Source: Bimuria novae-zelandiae CBS 107.79 (Eukaryota > Ascomycota > Dothideomycetes > Pleosporales > Didymosphaeriaceae). Taken from it: a stretch of 64,000 nucleotides of DNA. Positions within the stretch are counted from its first letter, which is position 1. Each line of letters opens with the position of its first letter. The notes beneath the pieces were generated by a model. The model was given only the letters and a program-made list of their open reading frames with translations, did no database searches and was not told where the DNA came from. The position numbers and the translations under genes are program-made. Below, in pieces: positions 45,914 to 58,354 of this stretch. The stretch covers positions 291,952 to 355,951 of the forward strand of contig ML976696.1 in assembly GCA_010015655.1 (NCBI GenBank), in the 5' to 3' direction.

Positions 45914-47201
45914 ATGCTGGACTTCATGGAACATGTGCAGCATGCGTTTTATGAGGCGTCGCATTGGAATCTGGATAATTCATATGGCACTTTGAACGCG
46001 ACTGCCCGTGGTACGTCGAGCTGGCCATTCCGTTCGCGAGACACATCTGACTGTTCACGCCAGCGTTGCTCGACTTCCAGACACCCCGGGGCCTCAGATT
46101 GCAGATATCGTCACTTGCCGCCCCGAATTTCGCGACCTCCTACACCCTAGGCAATCTAGGAGTGGTGGACGGCTCTGTGTCCTACCTGTACTCGTCCCTG
46201 CCACTGCAGCGTAGATTGAAGAGCTCCGAACTTGACCTGCACAATGCCATTAGAGGTTATAGACAGCTGCAAGAGCTACGTCGGCCTGACGAGAATTGGT
46301 GGTGGGAAATTTGGCACAGCGGAAAACGAGTAGACCGACGAGGTACGCTCTTCCCAGTTGACATGCTGTACGATGGCTGATAATCTATCCTGCAGACACC
46401 CTCCTCTATGGGCGCATATTCCTCCCTCAATCTAGGCTCGAAGCACTCTATCTCCGTCGCTTGACACCCACCCGACAGCTGCGCATCAATGCAGTTAGCG
46501 ATTCAAATCTCAACAATGGCGGGACCATCCTCACCCTGCTGCAGAACGACTTTGGCAAATATAGTACTGAGTACATGTACAGCACCGACTCCGCTCTGAT
46601 TGGACTGCGTGCGCTCTACAACTTTGGAGCCGACCCCAGAGTTGCGCCTACGGAGCCCACAACTGCTCAGCAAGTCGCTGAACGCATGCACGGTCGCTTC
46701 AGTGCCGGAGCGGAGCTCTATTACGGATTGCTGAACAAGAGTGGTGGAATAAGCACCGGCTTACGGTTCACCACCTTACCAGCCCACACTGGCTTCCCGT
46801 ACACCATGACACTCACCATGAACCCGCTGATGGGGAATCTATCCTCAACGTATGCGGTCAAGGCTGGCTCCAACCTCGCGCTCTGCTCCCGCTTCGATTT
46901 CAACTTCTATTCCTATGAAAGCGAGCTGCAGCTCGGCTGCGAATTGTGGCGACGCCGTCGCAACACCGACGTCGAATGGGCGGTTAAGAAGCTGCACCCA
47001 GATTGGCGACAACCAGCGGCTGCACCGGATAACGATGTTTCCGGCATCTTGAAAGCCCGTGTTGATCAGCACTGGCGAATCGGAGTGCTATGGGAGGGTA
47101 GGATTAAAGAGCTGTTATTTACGCTTGGCGCAAGCCTCGACCTCAAAAAGAGAGAGCAGATCTTCCGGGCCGTTGGTATCGAGCTGCAGTACTCCTCGTG
47201 A
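45914..47201 (+). CDS. MDM10: Mitochondrial beta-barrel Mdm10 (ERMES and SAM subunit)
   Basis: Exons 45914-46010, 46064-46342 and 46396-47201 give 393 aa. The N-terminus [16 protein letters not shown] matches Mdm10, followed by [20 protein letters not shown] and [20 protein letters not shown], then amphipathic strands with alternating hydrophobic residues. Other family motifs are [38 protein letters not shown] and [17 protein letters not shown]. The protein ends in a beta-signal-like strand ([13 protein letters not shown]). Mdm10 sits in the outer mitochondrial membrane and works in ERMES tethering to the ER and in the SAM assembly complex. All phases close. Confidence 0.96.
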
Positions 47202-49418
47202 ACGAAAATGTGGCCATGTTCCTGGGCCATCACTTGCCGGTACTGCAGACTCACAGCATGTCGTGACTGTTCACGGAACATGCCTACATCAGAAGTGGGC
47301 ATGAATCGACCAACCGCCTCAAGATGTTCCTCAAAACGTGGTCTGCGTACCCAGTGCCAGTGCGCTCGTGCGATGTCTTCTCGAAAGGAGCGCGCACAAG
47401 CAGATTGCTTTTCAACGCATGTATATCCAAACGATACATCGATCCCCGCGATCTGTGTGACGGACACTGCGATTCCGGTGCTTGTAACTTGCAGTTAGTT
47501 CTCAATGGACTCTTTGCGGGGGCCATCTACTGAAACAAGCTGAGGGGTCATGATGTCCGGGGTGCACCTTGGGCCGCATTCGCAATGCCTGATACCCGGG
47601 CGTCACCTTATGCGCGGCACCATACTGCATCGAGTTGTTCCAGACTTCCAGCGCGAGTGGGGCCATTTTCTGAGGGCAGAAAACAGCATTGAATGCGGGT
47701 GGGGGTCGAGGCTGATCCTCGGTTTGGAGGGAGCTACCCGTGAGCCGCGACAATCGTTGGCAGTCTGCCGCGGTCACGAGAGGACGAACGCCAGGAACCA
47801 GGGACGGCTGCCATGTGGGTTGCGGCGCTGCCGAATGGGCCTTGCGATAGGGTTAGGCCAGGAACAGGGAGCGATAGTGCGTACTACATATTGACAGGCG
47901 TAGGGCGACCAAATTCATTAGCCGCGAGTTCGCTGTCGTGCCGTCACCCGGTTCTTGACGATTCCATCGAACATGTTTTGTGAATTTTGCGCGATTAGTA
48001 TCTCGGCCGGGCAAAGGTACGAATTGGGAGTCATGGAACAAAAACGGCGTCAGCGCTCGGTCTCTCGTTTCGCTGCACCCGAACGATCCGCGACTGGGGC
48101 GGGTCGGGGCAGGGGCACTGTTCTCACGATAGCGATACGGCATAGCCTTATACGCATCCGTCGCAGAGTCAGCAACGGACAATCGCCCGGGAGCCCAGTG
48201 TGTGTGGCTCATGATGCACAACCAGAAGCAGAGATGCGCGTGCCAGCGCGAATCGCTTGGCGAGCGAGATGGTCAGTGAACAGACAATGACTTCGAGCTT
48301 CACCGCTGCCTAAGTAGGCGGTGTCAATGCAAGGCTTCTCGAACGACCATGTGCTTGATGTGCATTCTAGCGGCCGTGCGTTGTGCGCGCACCAAGATGG
48401 GCGGCCATTTTGGTTGGTCAAGGCGTGTCGCCAGCGTTTGTGGGTGGAGGACGGAAGTCTCCTGGGGTCTGGGATCGAACTTGACACGGCTTCGCAGCAC
48501 CAGAACTCCAGCAAACCCTGCCGCCCAGCGATGTGGTGACTAGGGCTGACTCCGACGGCGGCCTGTTGTTGCCACTCAGCTTGGAGGACGGCCCCTGGGC
48601 GGCGCAGGCTGCATGCGTGTTTGCCAGGACAGCTGCCAGGCACGTCTCTGCGACTGTTGGCAGCAGCATTGTTTTCAATAAAGAGCAAGGGAATGTTGTT
48701 TTCTGAGACCTGCGCAAGCGTAAAGGCTGCTGGCGCCAAACGGTGGCTCGCCGATGTTGCTAAGAATGGTCTTGGTCGTAGTGTCTCTGTGCTTGGGTGG
48801 CTCGGACCGGAAGGCGCGTCCAGCAGACCCCAAAGCCGCCTAGCGCGCCCACTCGCGCCTTCCCCCCCCTACACTGTTGGCTTGAGGGCCCCTTCCTCTA
48901 ATCTCCCCTTTTTCCCTCACCAAGTCACTCATTAACATCCGCCCGATCTTCCTCTACCGGATTTCGCGTCGTGACCTCACCCGGTGCGATCTTCGACGTT
49001 CCCTTTTTGTTGTGCTTCTGCGACGAGCTGCCACTCCTTTCGGCTCTCGCTCACGTTCCTTTCACACCCACCTTTAGGCTCTGCCGTCCACTCCTTAGGA
49101 TCCCTATAACCCACTTCTCCCCCAGCATCGCCCCCGGCCGATCGACTTGAGTACCTGCTCCTGGTAGCAGCTTCTTTCCTTGACCACCACCTCATTGCGC
49201 GCCTGGACGGTGTATGCGAGCCCGAGTCTCACGAGCATCAACACGCAAGCTTTGCATTGATCGCCCGCCAACTTCCGGGACTCTCCCTCTATTCGGATCC
49301 CTCACACAATAGCTTGGACCTATTCTTTGACGATACCTTACGACAATTCTTAGACGACCATACCCGGTCGAACCTTCCCATTTCAACTCCCGACAACACG
49401 CCATCGAGACCCGCAGTC
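47202..49418. other. Long region upstream of the homeobox gene
   Basis: About 2.2 kb without a supported gene. The last several hundred bases (48850-49180) are pyrimidine-rich on the plus strand, typical of fungal promoter and 5' UTR sequence before highly regulated transcription-factor genes. Open frames on both strands are composition artefacts. Confidence 0.4.
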
Positions 49419-51280
49419 ATGCAGTCACCCGAGGAGACGACGATGGCTTCCCCGACCGCTTCCATCCCGACCCCCACGCACAGCTCCGCGCCGCGCCGAC
49501 CACCGCGCAAGAGCACCCTCACGCAGCAGCAGAAGAACCAGAAGCGCCAGAGGGCGACGCAGGACCAGCTGGTGACTTTAGAGCAAGAATTCAACAAGAA
49601 CCCCACTCCTACCGCTGCGACGAGAGAACGGATAGCGCAGGAGATCAACATGACGGAGCGCTCTGTTCAGATCTGGTTCCAGAACAGGTACGATGAAAAC
49701 GGCCGAAAAACCATCATTCTTTGACAGCACGCTAACATAGTCCAGGCGTGCCAAAATAAAGAACATTGCGAAAAAGAGCATTGAGGACGGCGGCGACTGC
49801 AATGACATTCCCGAGTCAATGCGCCGGTATCTAGCCCTCCAAGCAATGGAGTCTGGCAAGTCCATCGGCACGAGCTTTCTTGGCCGCGCTGGTGGATCAA
49901 TGGCCGCGTATGGCAGCGGCATGTTGCTCAATACGGACACCAGCTCCTCCAAAGTCGGTGAGTTTTGACCCCTTTGAAATATTCTGATTCACAAAGGGTA
50001 TCAGCTAACCTGTTTCAGTGATCCACCACCTTGCATGCCGCTCCTTGAGCATTGGCTCATGGCGTCGTGTGGGTCAAAGCGCTATGGACCTGGTGATTTT
50101 CTATTCACCTGAGAAGTGTTGCGTCACATACTACATCAACAACGACTCAGCAGGCTACAAGATCGAGTACCCATTCTCGTACATTAAGAACATCACCCTG
50201 GAAAACGGCGACATGAACGGCAACGCTGAAGGCGCCTCGCAGCGACCAGGAGGTCTCATCGTCGAGCTGAACCGCCCTCCGAACTTCTTCATGGACTCGT
50301 CCAACTCGGGAGGCTTCTTCCAATGCGGCGACTTCACTGAAGAACAACAGGCGTCAACAATGATGGTGCACCATCTTGGCGGTCACCCGAAGGTCTTGAG
50401 CGGACAGCTTGCAAAGCTGGTCTCACTGGAGTCGTTCCAGAACCGACACAACATTTACGACCCCAACGCTCTCGCTGTGTCTGCTCCCGTCTCACCAATC
50501 AACCACCGCCCTGCTTCACAACCCAACCACATGCAGCACCCTCATCTTGGCCATGGATTCCATGACTCGCCGTTCGCGCCTGGAGGCTTCCAGGCGCGCG
50601 GTCACAAGCGCCAGCGTAGTCGCTCTGTGCCTGTTGCTGTTGACTTCTCACTCTTGCGCCATCCAATGCCGTCGTTTTTGATTCAACCCGAGCCTTCGCC
50701 ATACGCCCCATCAAACCCAGAGATCTTTGCACCAGTACCCCAAAGTGCATCAGGTCCAATGGGCCCTAACCTGAGCATCGATACTTCGGCTGGGTATGGA
50801 ATGGACTACCGTCAATACCCGATGTCTGCTACTACTGCTAACTCACCGTCTGAATTTGGCACACCGGCTTTCTTCACTTCGGGTCCACGAGCGGAGAACG
50901 TACCTGCATCGACTTTTGGTCAGCAGTACAACATCCCTCCTTACCTACACACCCCCATGGGGCCGCCTCCCCATTCGGCTGCTTCCACATCTCCCATGCC
51001 GTCAATAGGTCATCAGGACCCAATCATTGCCAACCAATCCCCACCACTGAGCTCGTTCGGCCGCTCTAGCTCAGCAGATGTGTACCCAATGCATCACGAG
51101 AACGGCATGTCAGAGGAAGCTCTCCAGATGACTGACATGTACGCAAAGCAGTCGTTAAATATTCCTTTTCGGTCTCCGTTACTGGAAGAGCATGACAATG
51201 ACTTCGACATGCAAAACCTGGTATCTTTCGGCACGATAGATCCAGCAAGCTTGTCGCCCGAAAATCATCACATGCAATGA
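49419..51280 (+). CDS. Homeodomain transcription factor
   Basis: Exons 49419-49687, 49746-49957 and 50019-51280 give 580 aa; the ATG is the first in frame. The homeodomain covers residues about 39-97: [17 protein letters not shown] opens helix 1, [14 protein letters not shown] forms helix 2, and the recognition helix reads [16 protein letters not shown], with the first intron cutting inside WFQNRR. A conserved fungal segment follows ([18 protein letters not shown], then [18 protein letters not shown]), resembling a beta-rich domain seen after the homeodomain in this family, and the C-terminal half is Pro/Ser/Gln-rich. Similar proteins (S. pombe Phx1, Yarrowia Hoy1) control stress, hyphal or conidial development; the specific role here is unknown. 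Confidence 0.92.
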
Positions 51281-53183
51281 GGGCTCAGCAAGTTTTCGTC
51301 CGTTCCCTACAATCTTCATATACCCAGCAGTTGTCAGCTTGAGCATACTCTGCTCAGTGCGCATTTGGCATTCCTCGAAAGAGGTGGCACGATTGCCGCC
51401 CTGGCTTGCATTGCGCCCGCCGTACGTAATACGCCATGCCGATTGTTTACATAATGCGGCTCTTCCAGTTCGAAATATTGCATCCTCAACATCTGGCTTC
51501 TTATTCGGCATTCAGCTTGTTCTCGATGCTTTCACAGCATTCAATTTTCTCCACTTCACACCGCTTAACGCAACTCAGACGACCATCTTTAGGAGAGGGT
51601 TCTCCGGCGTTGCATGGTGGGGGAGTGCTTTCCATACAAAAGGGCGGACTGGTAGAACCTGCGCTGCTACCTCGGCAGAGGAAACGCGACGTGTGGGGAG
51701 GTGTCAGCCTTGAGATTATTTTTGAGGTTTCGGGTTATCGTGTTCAGTGGCACAATGTGTTTGTGCGTTTTGATTTCCTGTGGTCATCTTTATTTGGAAG
51801 GTTCTTCTTTGCTATAGTACTGCTATGTCTGCCGGTTCTTCTTCTTCTTTTTTTCTTATGTTGGACATTTTTTAATTGAGGTTTGGGTCGAGAGACGAGA
51901 ATCTTGAGGAATTTTTCGGTTGTGAGATGCGGATGGCCCGCTGGACGGACAAATCAGTGGACTGTTGACAGCTTTTTCTCTAGGTTTATAAGGTTGGTTG
52001 GTGTGGTATCCCGTGGCTTCAGATTGGGATTAAGAACATGATCATTTTTACTCTATACTGGCTCTGCATGTCTGTGTGTTGGTCTCTCGCGAAGGTCCGT
52101 CCTCGTCTGTCACAAGAAGACGTCGACCCTGACGCTGCTGTTTGCACGGTGACGTATGGTCAACAAAGCCACCATGCGGCAGCCACCGTTCTAGAACGAT
52201 GGCGTTCTCCTACGGACCCTTTAGGGTCAGGTTGGTGGGCCTTGGAATCCGAACAAGCTACGCACAAGCCAGTGCGTTGAAAGTAGGCGGGTTTATCGCG
52301 TCACCTGACTGAGGACGAGACCGGGAAGACAAAATGTTTTGTTGTGATAGTAGACAGCGACTATGATAGCAAGGTGGCTCGCATCACGGTAACGTGTCGT
52401 GATGATGAATGGGAATGCCTTGGTTGTAAGTGTGGTTGAAGATAGACGTAGATTGTGGTTGCCCAGCTAGGTTTGTTGAACTTTGCTGATGAATCGCTGG
52501 CTCTGGTATCAACTGCATACGCAGAGGGGCCCCAGAATACTCCGAGTTGTCACTTTGTGGATACTTTGGAGTTGGCAGTTATCGGATGTTATTGCGTTGA
52601 GTCATGGGTAGGATTTGTAGTTTCAAACGTTTACGTGCTGCATCTTCAACCACAAATGTTGTCCTGTAGACGTGATTTTTTTAACACCCTATTTTCCACT
52701 TACCTAAGGCCCTTTATACGAGGCCCTTCGTAAGGCTCGTGGTGTCCCTGGGTATAACTTACAAGTGGATACAGGTCGAGAACGTGCGCCTAAACCTGCC
52801 GTTTCCTCTTCACCGGGTGTGCACAGTCCTCGCCGAAGACAAATCGTCAGCGGTAGCATTCCTAGTGTATCTTCTGAGTCACAACCCCCAACAATACCCC
52901 AACATCTTACATACCAAGATGCTGCTATATTGACCTGCCCTCACTAATCCCTGTCATTCCGACTAGGTACCCCGGCCTCTGGGCTACTCGCCATAGCAAG
53001 TCGACAACACATAACCTCATAGCGCACCCCTGGCCACACCACGCCTTCGATGGATATCAATAGCCGTCCTAGCACTCGCAAGCCCTTACGCGGATTCTCT
53101 CTCTCGCCCGTCACTCAGCCCAATCCAACATTCACATTAGGGAAACACCCCCACTCCCAACCATACACAAGCCCATCTTCACC
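51281..53183. other. Long 3' and intergenic region after the homeobox gene
   Basis: About 1.9 kb with no supported gene. The segment to about 51880 is T-rich, consistent with a long 3' UTR. Confidence 0.4.
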
Positions 53184-53654
53184 ATGGCCGAGAAAATTCC
53201 CACCGTCAAGCCCATCTCCAGCACAAACGAGGACCCCAAAGAAGGCTCTCCCTTGCCTTCAGCGGAGCCAAAGCGCCCCGGCACAAGCGGCACCGAGCTC
53301 CTCCTCACGACGAACCGCCGCACTGCTTCGGCGCAGTACCTCGCGGCGCAGCGCGCGGAGACAGCGTATAAAGCGAAGAAGCGCTCTGCTAGTGCGCGCC
53401 AGCATCGCTCGGAGGCAGTGTCGCATCTCAAGCTCTCGGCGCACCATCTTAAGGAGAGCGTGAAGAGCGGGTGGAATATGGTTGCTGCGGTGCCGTGGAT
53501 GGTGCGCGCGTGGAAGGAAGAGAGGCAGGCGGAGAACGAGAAAAAGGCTGTAGAGAGGTATGTGGAGAAGAAGAGGAAATTGGAGGAGAGGATTAAGAGG
53601 CAGGAGGGTGGGGAGGAGGGAGAGGGGGAGATGGAGAAGGGGCAGGAGGCATAA
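53184..53654 (+). CDS. Small coiled-coil, Lys/Glu-rich protein (hypothetical)
   Basis: A single-exon frame of 156 aa with a good ATG context. The N-terminus is Pro/Ser/Thr-rich. The middle has TELLLTTNRRTASAQYLAAQ and a conserved-looking helix (SHLKLSAHHLKESVKSG, then AAVPWMVRAWKEERQAENE). The rest is a charged coiled coil ending in Gly/Glu repeats. No family is recognised, though the ordered central helix and intron-free context favour a real gene. Function is unknown. Confidence 0.65.
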   Translation: MAEKIPTVKPISSTNEDPKEGSPLPSAEPKRPGTSGTELLLTTNRRTASAQYLAAQRAETAYKAKKRSASARQHRSEAVSHLKLSAHHLKESVKSGWNMVAAVPWMVRAWKEERQAENEKKAVERYVEKKRKLEERIKRQEGGEEGEGEMEKGQEA

Positions 53655-53989
53655 GAGTTTACTGGTTCCGTTTTGCTTGACTGACTGTTATTCCCTATGT
53701 TATGGCGCGGCTACGGATCTTCACTCACTAGTCTGGAGGGTTTCTTTTGTTGTGTGTTGGAATTGGGGTGATTATTGGTTTGTGCGCTTGGAGGAGGGCA
53801 TTGGTGACGGGATTGTGTACCCTAAAGGAACTTGATTTGTATAATTTTTCATTTGCGGGCCTGCGTAGTGTATCTAGCATTGCTAGAACTACAGAGCGAG
53901 AGATTGATGTTTTCTACACGCTGTCGGCTGTGCTTCTGTAGGTCAACCTTGCGGGTGTGTTACTTTACTGTTCACTGGTCGCGAGACCT
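53655..53989. other. Convergent intergenic region
   Basis: 335 bp between a small gene and the first P450; no feature is supported. Confidence 0.4.
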
Positions 53990-55612
53990 CTATTCTCTGA
54001 AAGGCGTGAAACGCTCCAAGACCCTTTCCGCATCAGCGAGCTCTCTTTCCAGAACCTCCTTGTGCGCTTGACTCCTGACACTGATTTCGCACTCGAACTT
54101 TCTCGGTCGGATGTTGAATCCTTCTGTGTACGCGAAAATGTCATATTGTACACCCTTTAACGGCTTGATATCGTAGGCCCAAAGAAGCTTTGCTAATGCG
54201 ATGAACAAGCTGTTCGTGGCAAGATCTGCACCGGGACAGATCCGACGGCCCCAGCCAAAGGACGAGTGACCGGTCTTCGCAGGATGTGGCTTGCCAGTCT
54301 CCGGCGTAGGGTTCGTCGACTTTTCGGCAAGTGTGGTATCTATAAAACGCGAAGGATTGAAGCGATGTGGATTGGGGTAGTATTCTTCGTTGAGATTGAT
54401 GGCCCAGGAGTTTCCCAAGACTGTCGTTCCCGCTGGAATAAAGTAGCCTTCATAAATATCGTCCTCGGTTGAAGCGTGGGGTGTGCCTCCGAGTACAGCG
54501 ACCGGCCGCCAGCGCAGGACTTCTTTTACAAGAGCGCGTATGTAGGGAAGACGCAGTTCATCTTCGAAAGTAGGTGTCCTATCCGGCCCAATCACACTGT
54601 CTAACTCCTCATGTGCGGCATGCAACGTTTCCGGATGCGTGATAAGTGCCAGAAATGCGGTGCAGAGCGTCGAGGCGGTAGTGTCCGCGCCAGCGCCAAA
54701 GAGTGACGCTGGTACATAAGAGAAGTTGCGGTCCGATAGCGGAATAGACTCCCGCTCACGCAGTTCCAAAAGCTGTTTGCAGAGAGAATTGGCAATCTCA
54801 TCGCCCTGTGTGTTTGCCCTGGCGATGTCCGATTTGACCATTTCGACTAGTTTCATATTCGCAGTGGCCTCTTCTTTTCCGTGTCTCTTTATTTCGGCCT
54901 TCCATGGTGCTAGCACATCCGGGACGTGTTGCAAAATCGGGAACGATTCGACCAGATACTTTCCGGGAACATTCAAGGATGAGGCGTAGTGCATGAACTT
55001 GAAGCGTTGACGGATGACTTTAGCATTCAACGAGTCGATGCGGTGGCCATACGCAACGGAGAAGACGATACTTGAAGTGTATCGCTCCAAAAGCTTCTCC
55101 CAGCTGTTTGGCGTCTCGAGGAGCTGGCAGCACAGGCGCGAAGCTTCAGCAGTCTGGATAGGCTTGTACAGCCTAAGGGCTTTAGGCGTCATAGCCTGGT
55201 GCAAAAGCTTCCTTCTCACGCTCCATTCTTTGCCATATGGTTGCACCAACAAGCTTGCCCCATCCCACAGAATTTCTCCCATTGCCACCATACGCGGCCT
55301 GGAAGAGTATTTTGTGCTCCTCTTCTCCATGAGCTCAGCCGCTACCACAGGGTCTGAGATGATCACTGTAGGTTTCCTTCCAATCCATATTGTGAATATC
55401 GGTCCGTATTCCTTCGACCACTTTTGGAACTGTAACCATGGCTGGGACTTCGGGAGCTGGAGTTTGTTGCCTACCAATGGAAGCGGCGTCGGTCCTGGGG
55501 GCATACGATACCAGACCCAGGCATCGTGGAGGAATGTGACAGTTGGAATAGCGACAAGAAGCGAAAGCAATACGTAGGGCGACCACAGTATTGAATCTAC
55601 ATGTATAGCCAT
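53990..55612 (-). CDS. Cytochrome P450 monooxygenase
   Basis: A single exon of 540 aa; the frame extends upstream to 55633 but starts there with GTG, and the ATG at 55612 has A at -3 and G at +4. An N-terminal membrane anchor (about residues 7-30) is followed by the proline hinge PPGPTPLPLVG. The I-helix reads GAGADTTAS, the ExxR motif KEVLRWRPV, and the heme loop FGWGRRICPG with the ligand Cys near residue 459. Sequence character is that of fungal P450s annotated as O-methylsterigmatocystin oxidoreductase-like, a label covering many unrelated functions, so the substrate is not known. It is divergent from the FAD monooxygenase with about 670 bp between starts. Confidence 0.93.
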   Translation of the reverse strand: MAIHVDSILWSPYVLLSLLVAIPTVTFLHDAWVWYRMPPGPTPLPLVGNKLQLPKSQPWLQFQKWSKEYGPIFTIWIGRKPTVIISDPVVAAELMEKRSTKYSSRPRMVAMGEILWDGASLLVQPYGKEWSVRRKLLHQAMTPKALRLYKPIQTAEASRLCCQLLETPNSWEKLLERYTSSIVFSVAYGHRIDSLNAKVIRQRFKFMHYASSLNVPGKYLVESFPILQHVPDVLAPWKAEIKRHGKEEATANMKLVEMVKSDIARANTQGDEIANSLCKQLLELRERESIPLSDRNFSYVPASLFGAGADTTASTLCTAFLALITHPETLHAAHEELDSVIGPDRTPTFEDELRLPYIRALVKEVLRWRPVAVLGGTPHASTEDDIYEGYFIPAGTTVLGNSWAINLNEEYYPNPHRFNPSRFIDTTLAEKSTNPTPETGKPHPAKTGHSSFGWGRRICPGADLATNSLFIALAKLLWAYDIKPLKGVQYDIFAYTEGFNIRPRKFECEISVRSQAHKEVLERELADAERVLERFTPFRE

Positions 55613-56285
55613 GTTGACGTGAGTAATGAGCACGGAAGCAAATTCCTTAGAAAATATATCAAATCAGGATGAACAACTTGCACATATCGGAGGAAGTTGA
55701 GCCAAGTGCTTAGACTAGCAAGTTTGCACTTCGGCAGTTGTGATAGCCGCTGTGATTGCGAGCCGCGGGGTTTATACCTAGGGTAGCCATGTTAGCGAGG
55801 TTGTGGGTGCGGGGTAGAAACCGCTCAAGTTGCAAGGACGATTCCCAGGTGCCAAACTTCTCTGAGAACGATACAAGCTACAATGTAAGAATGCACAAGA
55901 AAGCTGTCAAGGTTTAATCGCGACGAGTGCCCAGTTCTATTTTCTGAACCTCGTGGAGGTCATCAATTCGAAGTGAGCCCTCAGATGTAGGTGTGCGGGG
56001 GCAGTTTGGGGAAGGGCACTCCACCCCCTCAACCGCGGCTCGTCGCCACAGCCTCACCGTCTGGGGCGCTCTCCGGTCAGCAAGTATATGAACACCGTTA
56101 CCCGTACAAGCGCGATGGATTACAGCAAAATTATCGCCAAGCTTCGCCATACCGTGCGATCCAGGTCGCCTCCGCCTTCACAAGATCGTCCTTCAGGACA
56201 TTAAACGTGACCTTCAGGTCAATCAATACACAAGCTTACACGCATTGCGAGACTCTCCCTCATATCCAATTGTTCGCTAGCCACT
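55613..56285. promoter_or_regulatory. Divergent P450 / FAD monooxygenase promoter region
   Basis: About 670 bp between divergent oxidative enzymes, a common arrangement in fungal metabolic clusters. No consensus site is evident by eye. Confidence 0.4.
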
Positions 56286-57613
56286 ATGTCTAACGAACCC
56301 CTCAAAGTCCTCATTGTGGGCGCCGGATTCGGCGGTCTTACTGCTGCCATCGAATGTCGCAAAAAAGGTTTCTCTGTGATCCTATTTGAGGGCAACAGAA
56401 GCCGAAGACAATTGGGCGATATCATCTCCTTTGGCTCAAACTCTGGACGTATTTTTCGCAGCTGGCCTGGCGTGGAAGAGAAGCTCGATCCGATATGCCA
56501 CCACAGCGACGGTCTGGATTTTCGCACCTACGACGATGAGTTTCTATGCCGACAGACCTGGGGTGCGGAAGCGGACTGGGGAAAGCGTTTCAACGGCCAT
56601 CGAGGCGAGATCCATGAAGTCTGCTGGAACCATGCGCTTGAAGTGGGTGTTGACATTAGGCTGGGATGCAAAGTACAGGAATACTTCGAAACGGAAACGG
56701 AAGCAGGTGTCGTGGTCAACGGAGAAAGAATAGTCGGTGATGTGGCACTAGCTGGGGACGGTGTGCGCAGTTTAGCACGAACCATCGTACTAGGATTTGA
56801 GGACAAGCCGAAGAGCTCTGGATACGCAGTATACCGAGCGTGGATGCCAACGGAAGGGCTAAAGAAGAATCCATCGACAGCATGGCTAGCAAATCCGGAC
56901 AAAGACCTTCATGTGGGATGGCTGGGACCTGATGTGCACTTCCTGGTGGCAACACTGCAGAAGGGCACCGCGTGTAGCTGGGTCTTGACGCACAAGGATG
57001 AAGCCGATGTAGAAGAAAGCTGGTCTGCACCTGGCTACGTCGAGGAGGCGATAAAAGCAATTCCCGACTGGGCACCTATATGCCACGACATCATTCGCGC
57101 GACTCCCGAAGGATGCCTTGTAGATTGGAAGCTAGTTTTCAGGGATCCTCTACCTACGTGGATAAGCCCCAAGCGGAGAATTGCCCTTATTGGTGATGCC
57201 GCTCATCCTTTCCTGCCGACTTCTATTCAGGGCGCTTCACAGTCGATGGAGGATGGTGTTACGGCGGCAGTATGTCTTGAACTTGCAGGAAAACAGAACG
57301 TACCAGAAGCTATCCGTGCATACGAGAGGATTCGATATCTCCGTGTGCTTGCTACCCAAAGGACTGGTGTAACGAACCGGGATGCATGGGTAAGGAACTT
57401 CGTACTATGTAATTTCAAAGGCATCGTCGACTAACAAGGCTACAGCACAAGGCTGACTTCGACTACGTGAGGAAGAACCCTGAAAGCGTAAAGTTACCCA
57501 GACTGGACTGGGTCCTGAACTTCGACTGTGAGAAGCATGCCTACGACGTATACAACGAGACGGTTGAATCCTTGAAAGCGGATCCAGACTGGAAGCCAGA
57601 CTCAAGGTTGTGA
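56286..57613 (+). CDS. FAD-dependent aromatic-ring monooxygenase (salicylate hydroxylase-like)
   Basis: Exons 56286-57389 and 57446-57613 give 423 aa. The N-terminal FAD Rossmann motif is VLIVGAGFGGLTAAIECRK with Glu at the end of strand 2 (ILFEGNRS). The second FAD motif is ALIGDAAHPFLPTSIQGASQ (GD motif). The middle contains the ALAGDGVRSLAR signature of the class A flavoprotein hydroxylases. The last exon follows an intron whose acceptor is TACAG; it begins HKADFDYVRKNPE and ends with a compact helix. Such enzymes hydroxylate phenols or salicylates and act in catabolism and in polyketide or meroterpenoid pathways. Confidence 0.92.
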
Positions 57614-58354
57614 TGCAGGCTCATTGCTGATTCGTGCATCACATCACCGCATAGAGAGGCAAATGTAAGCTCGTTGAAGATACCTCAGACATGTCAGACT
57701 ATCGGTCTGGTCTTGCTCAACATGTTGATTAACTATTTGGCTGTAGAATAGTCTCGCCCAGAACTCCGGAAGCACAAATTCGTATTTCGTATGAATATTA
57801 ATTCTTGTGCTACCGAGTTTACCGTATTGCCCAGGAGGCTTTGAGGTCAGCTCTGTGTAACCTCATCCGCCACAAATGAAGTCAGCAATTGAGCGCCAGT
57901 AGAATGAGACACGACACTAACCTCCCCGCGTGTACAACGTCCTATGTTTGTCAAGCCTACCAGAAATCAGCATGGCTCTGAAAAAGTTTCATTGGGTGCA
58001 ATTTCATTCAGCAGATGGCATAAATCGAAGAAATACATGGAAATTGAGTTTGCCAGCTTAAATGCAGGTCTCAATTACGTTTGGCTCGTGTTCATGTTGT
58101 CGCCAATGTCCATTCGTCTGCGTCACGCACCACAGCTCAACACGAGGATTGTCCAAGGACAGACGTAATAGCTTCGAAACTGTGCCAGACATAGAATGCG
58201 AGATACGAAAGCAAGCAAAACCAAAGTCCTCGTGCTCTCAAAGCAGTGCTATCCATGTATAAAGCCACGGACGAACACCCTCGAGGTAGCCAAAGCAACC
58301 CTTCAAATCAAGCACTCAACTCCCAAAATCAACACTTCCTTCATATATTCCACT
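57614..58354. other. Intergenic region
   Basis: About 740 bp; no gene is supported. The ATG of the next gene is preceded by a CT/CA-rich leader and a TATAAA near 58258. Confidence 0.4.

Noticed and set aside
48209..48739. 176-codon minus-strand open frame between MDM10 and the homeobox gene
   Set aside because: It has no recognisable motif, lies in GC-rich sequence where long chance frames are common and has no supporting splice structure.
51436..51879. 147-codon open frame after the homeobox gene with a hydrophobic C-terminus
   Set aside because: The hydrophobic run comes from T-rich sequence typical of a 3' UTR, and no family or intron structure supports it.
52187..52198. 12-bp palindrome cgttctagaacg resembling a heat-shock element
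   Set aside because: Perfect 12-bp palindromes are expected about 16 times by chance in a window this size, and it lies downstream of a gene rather than in a promoter.
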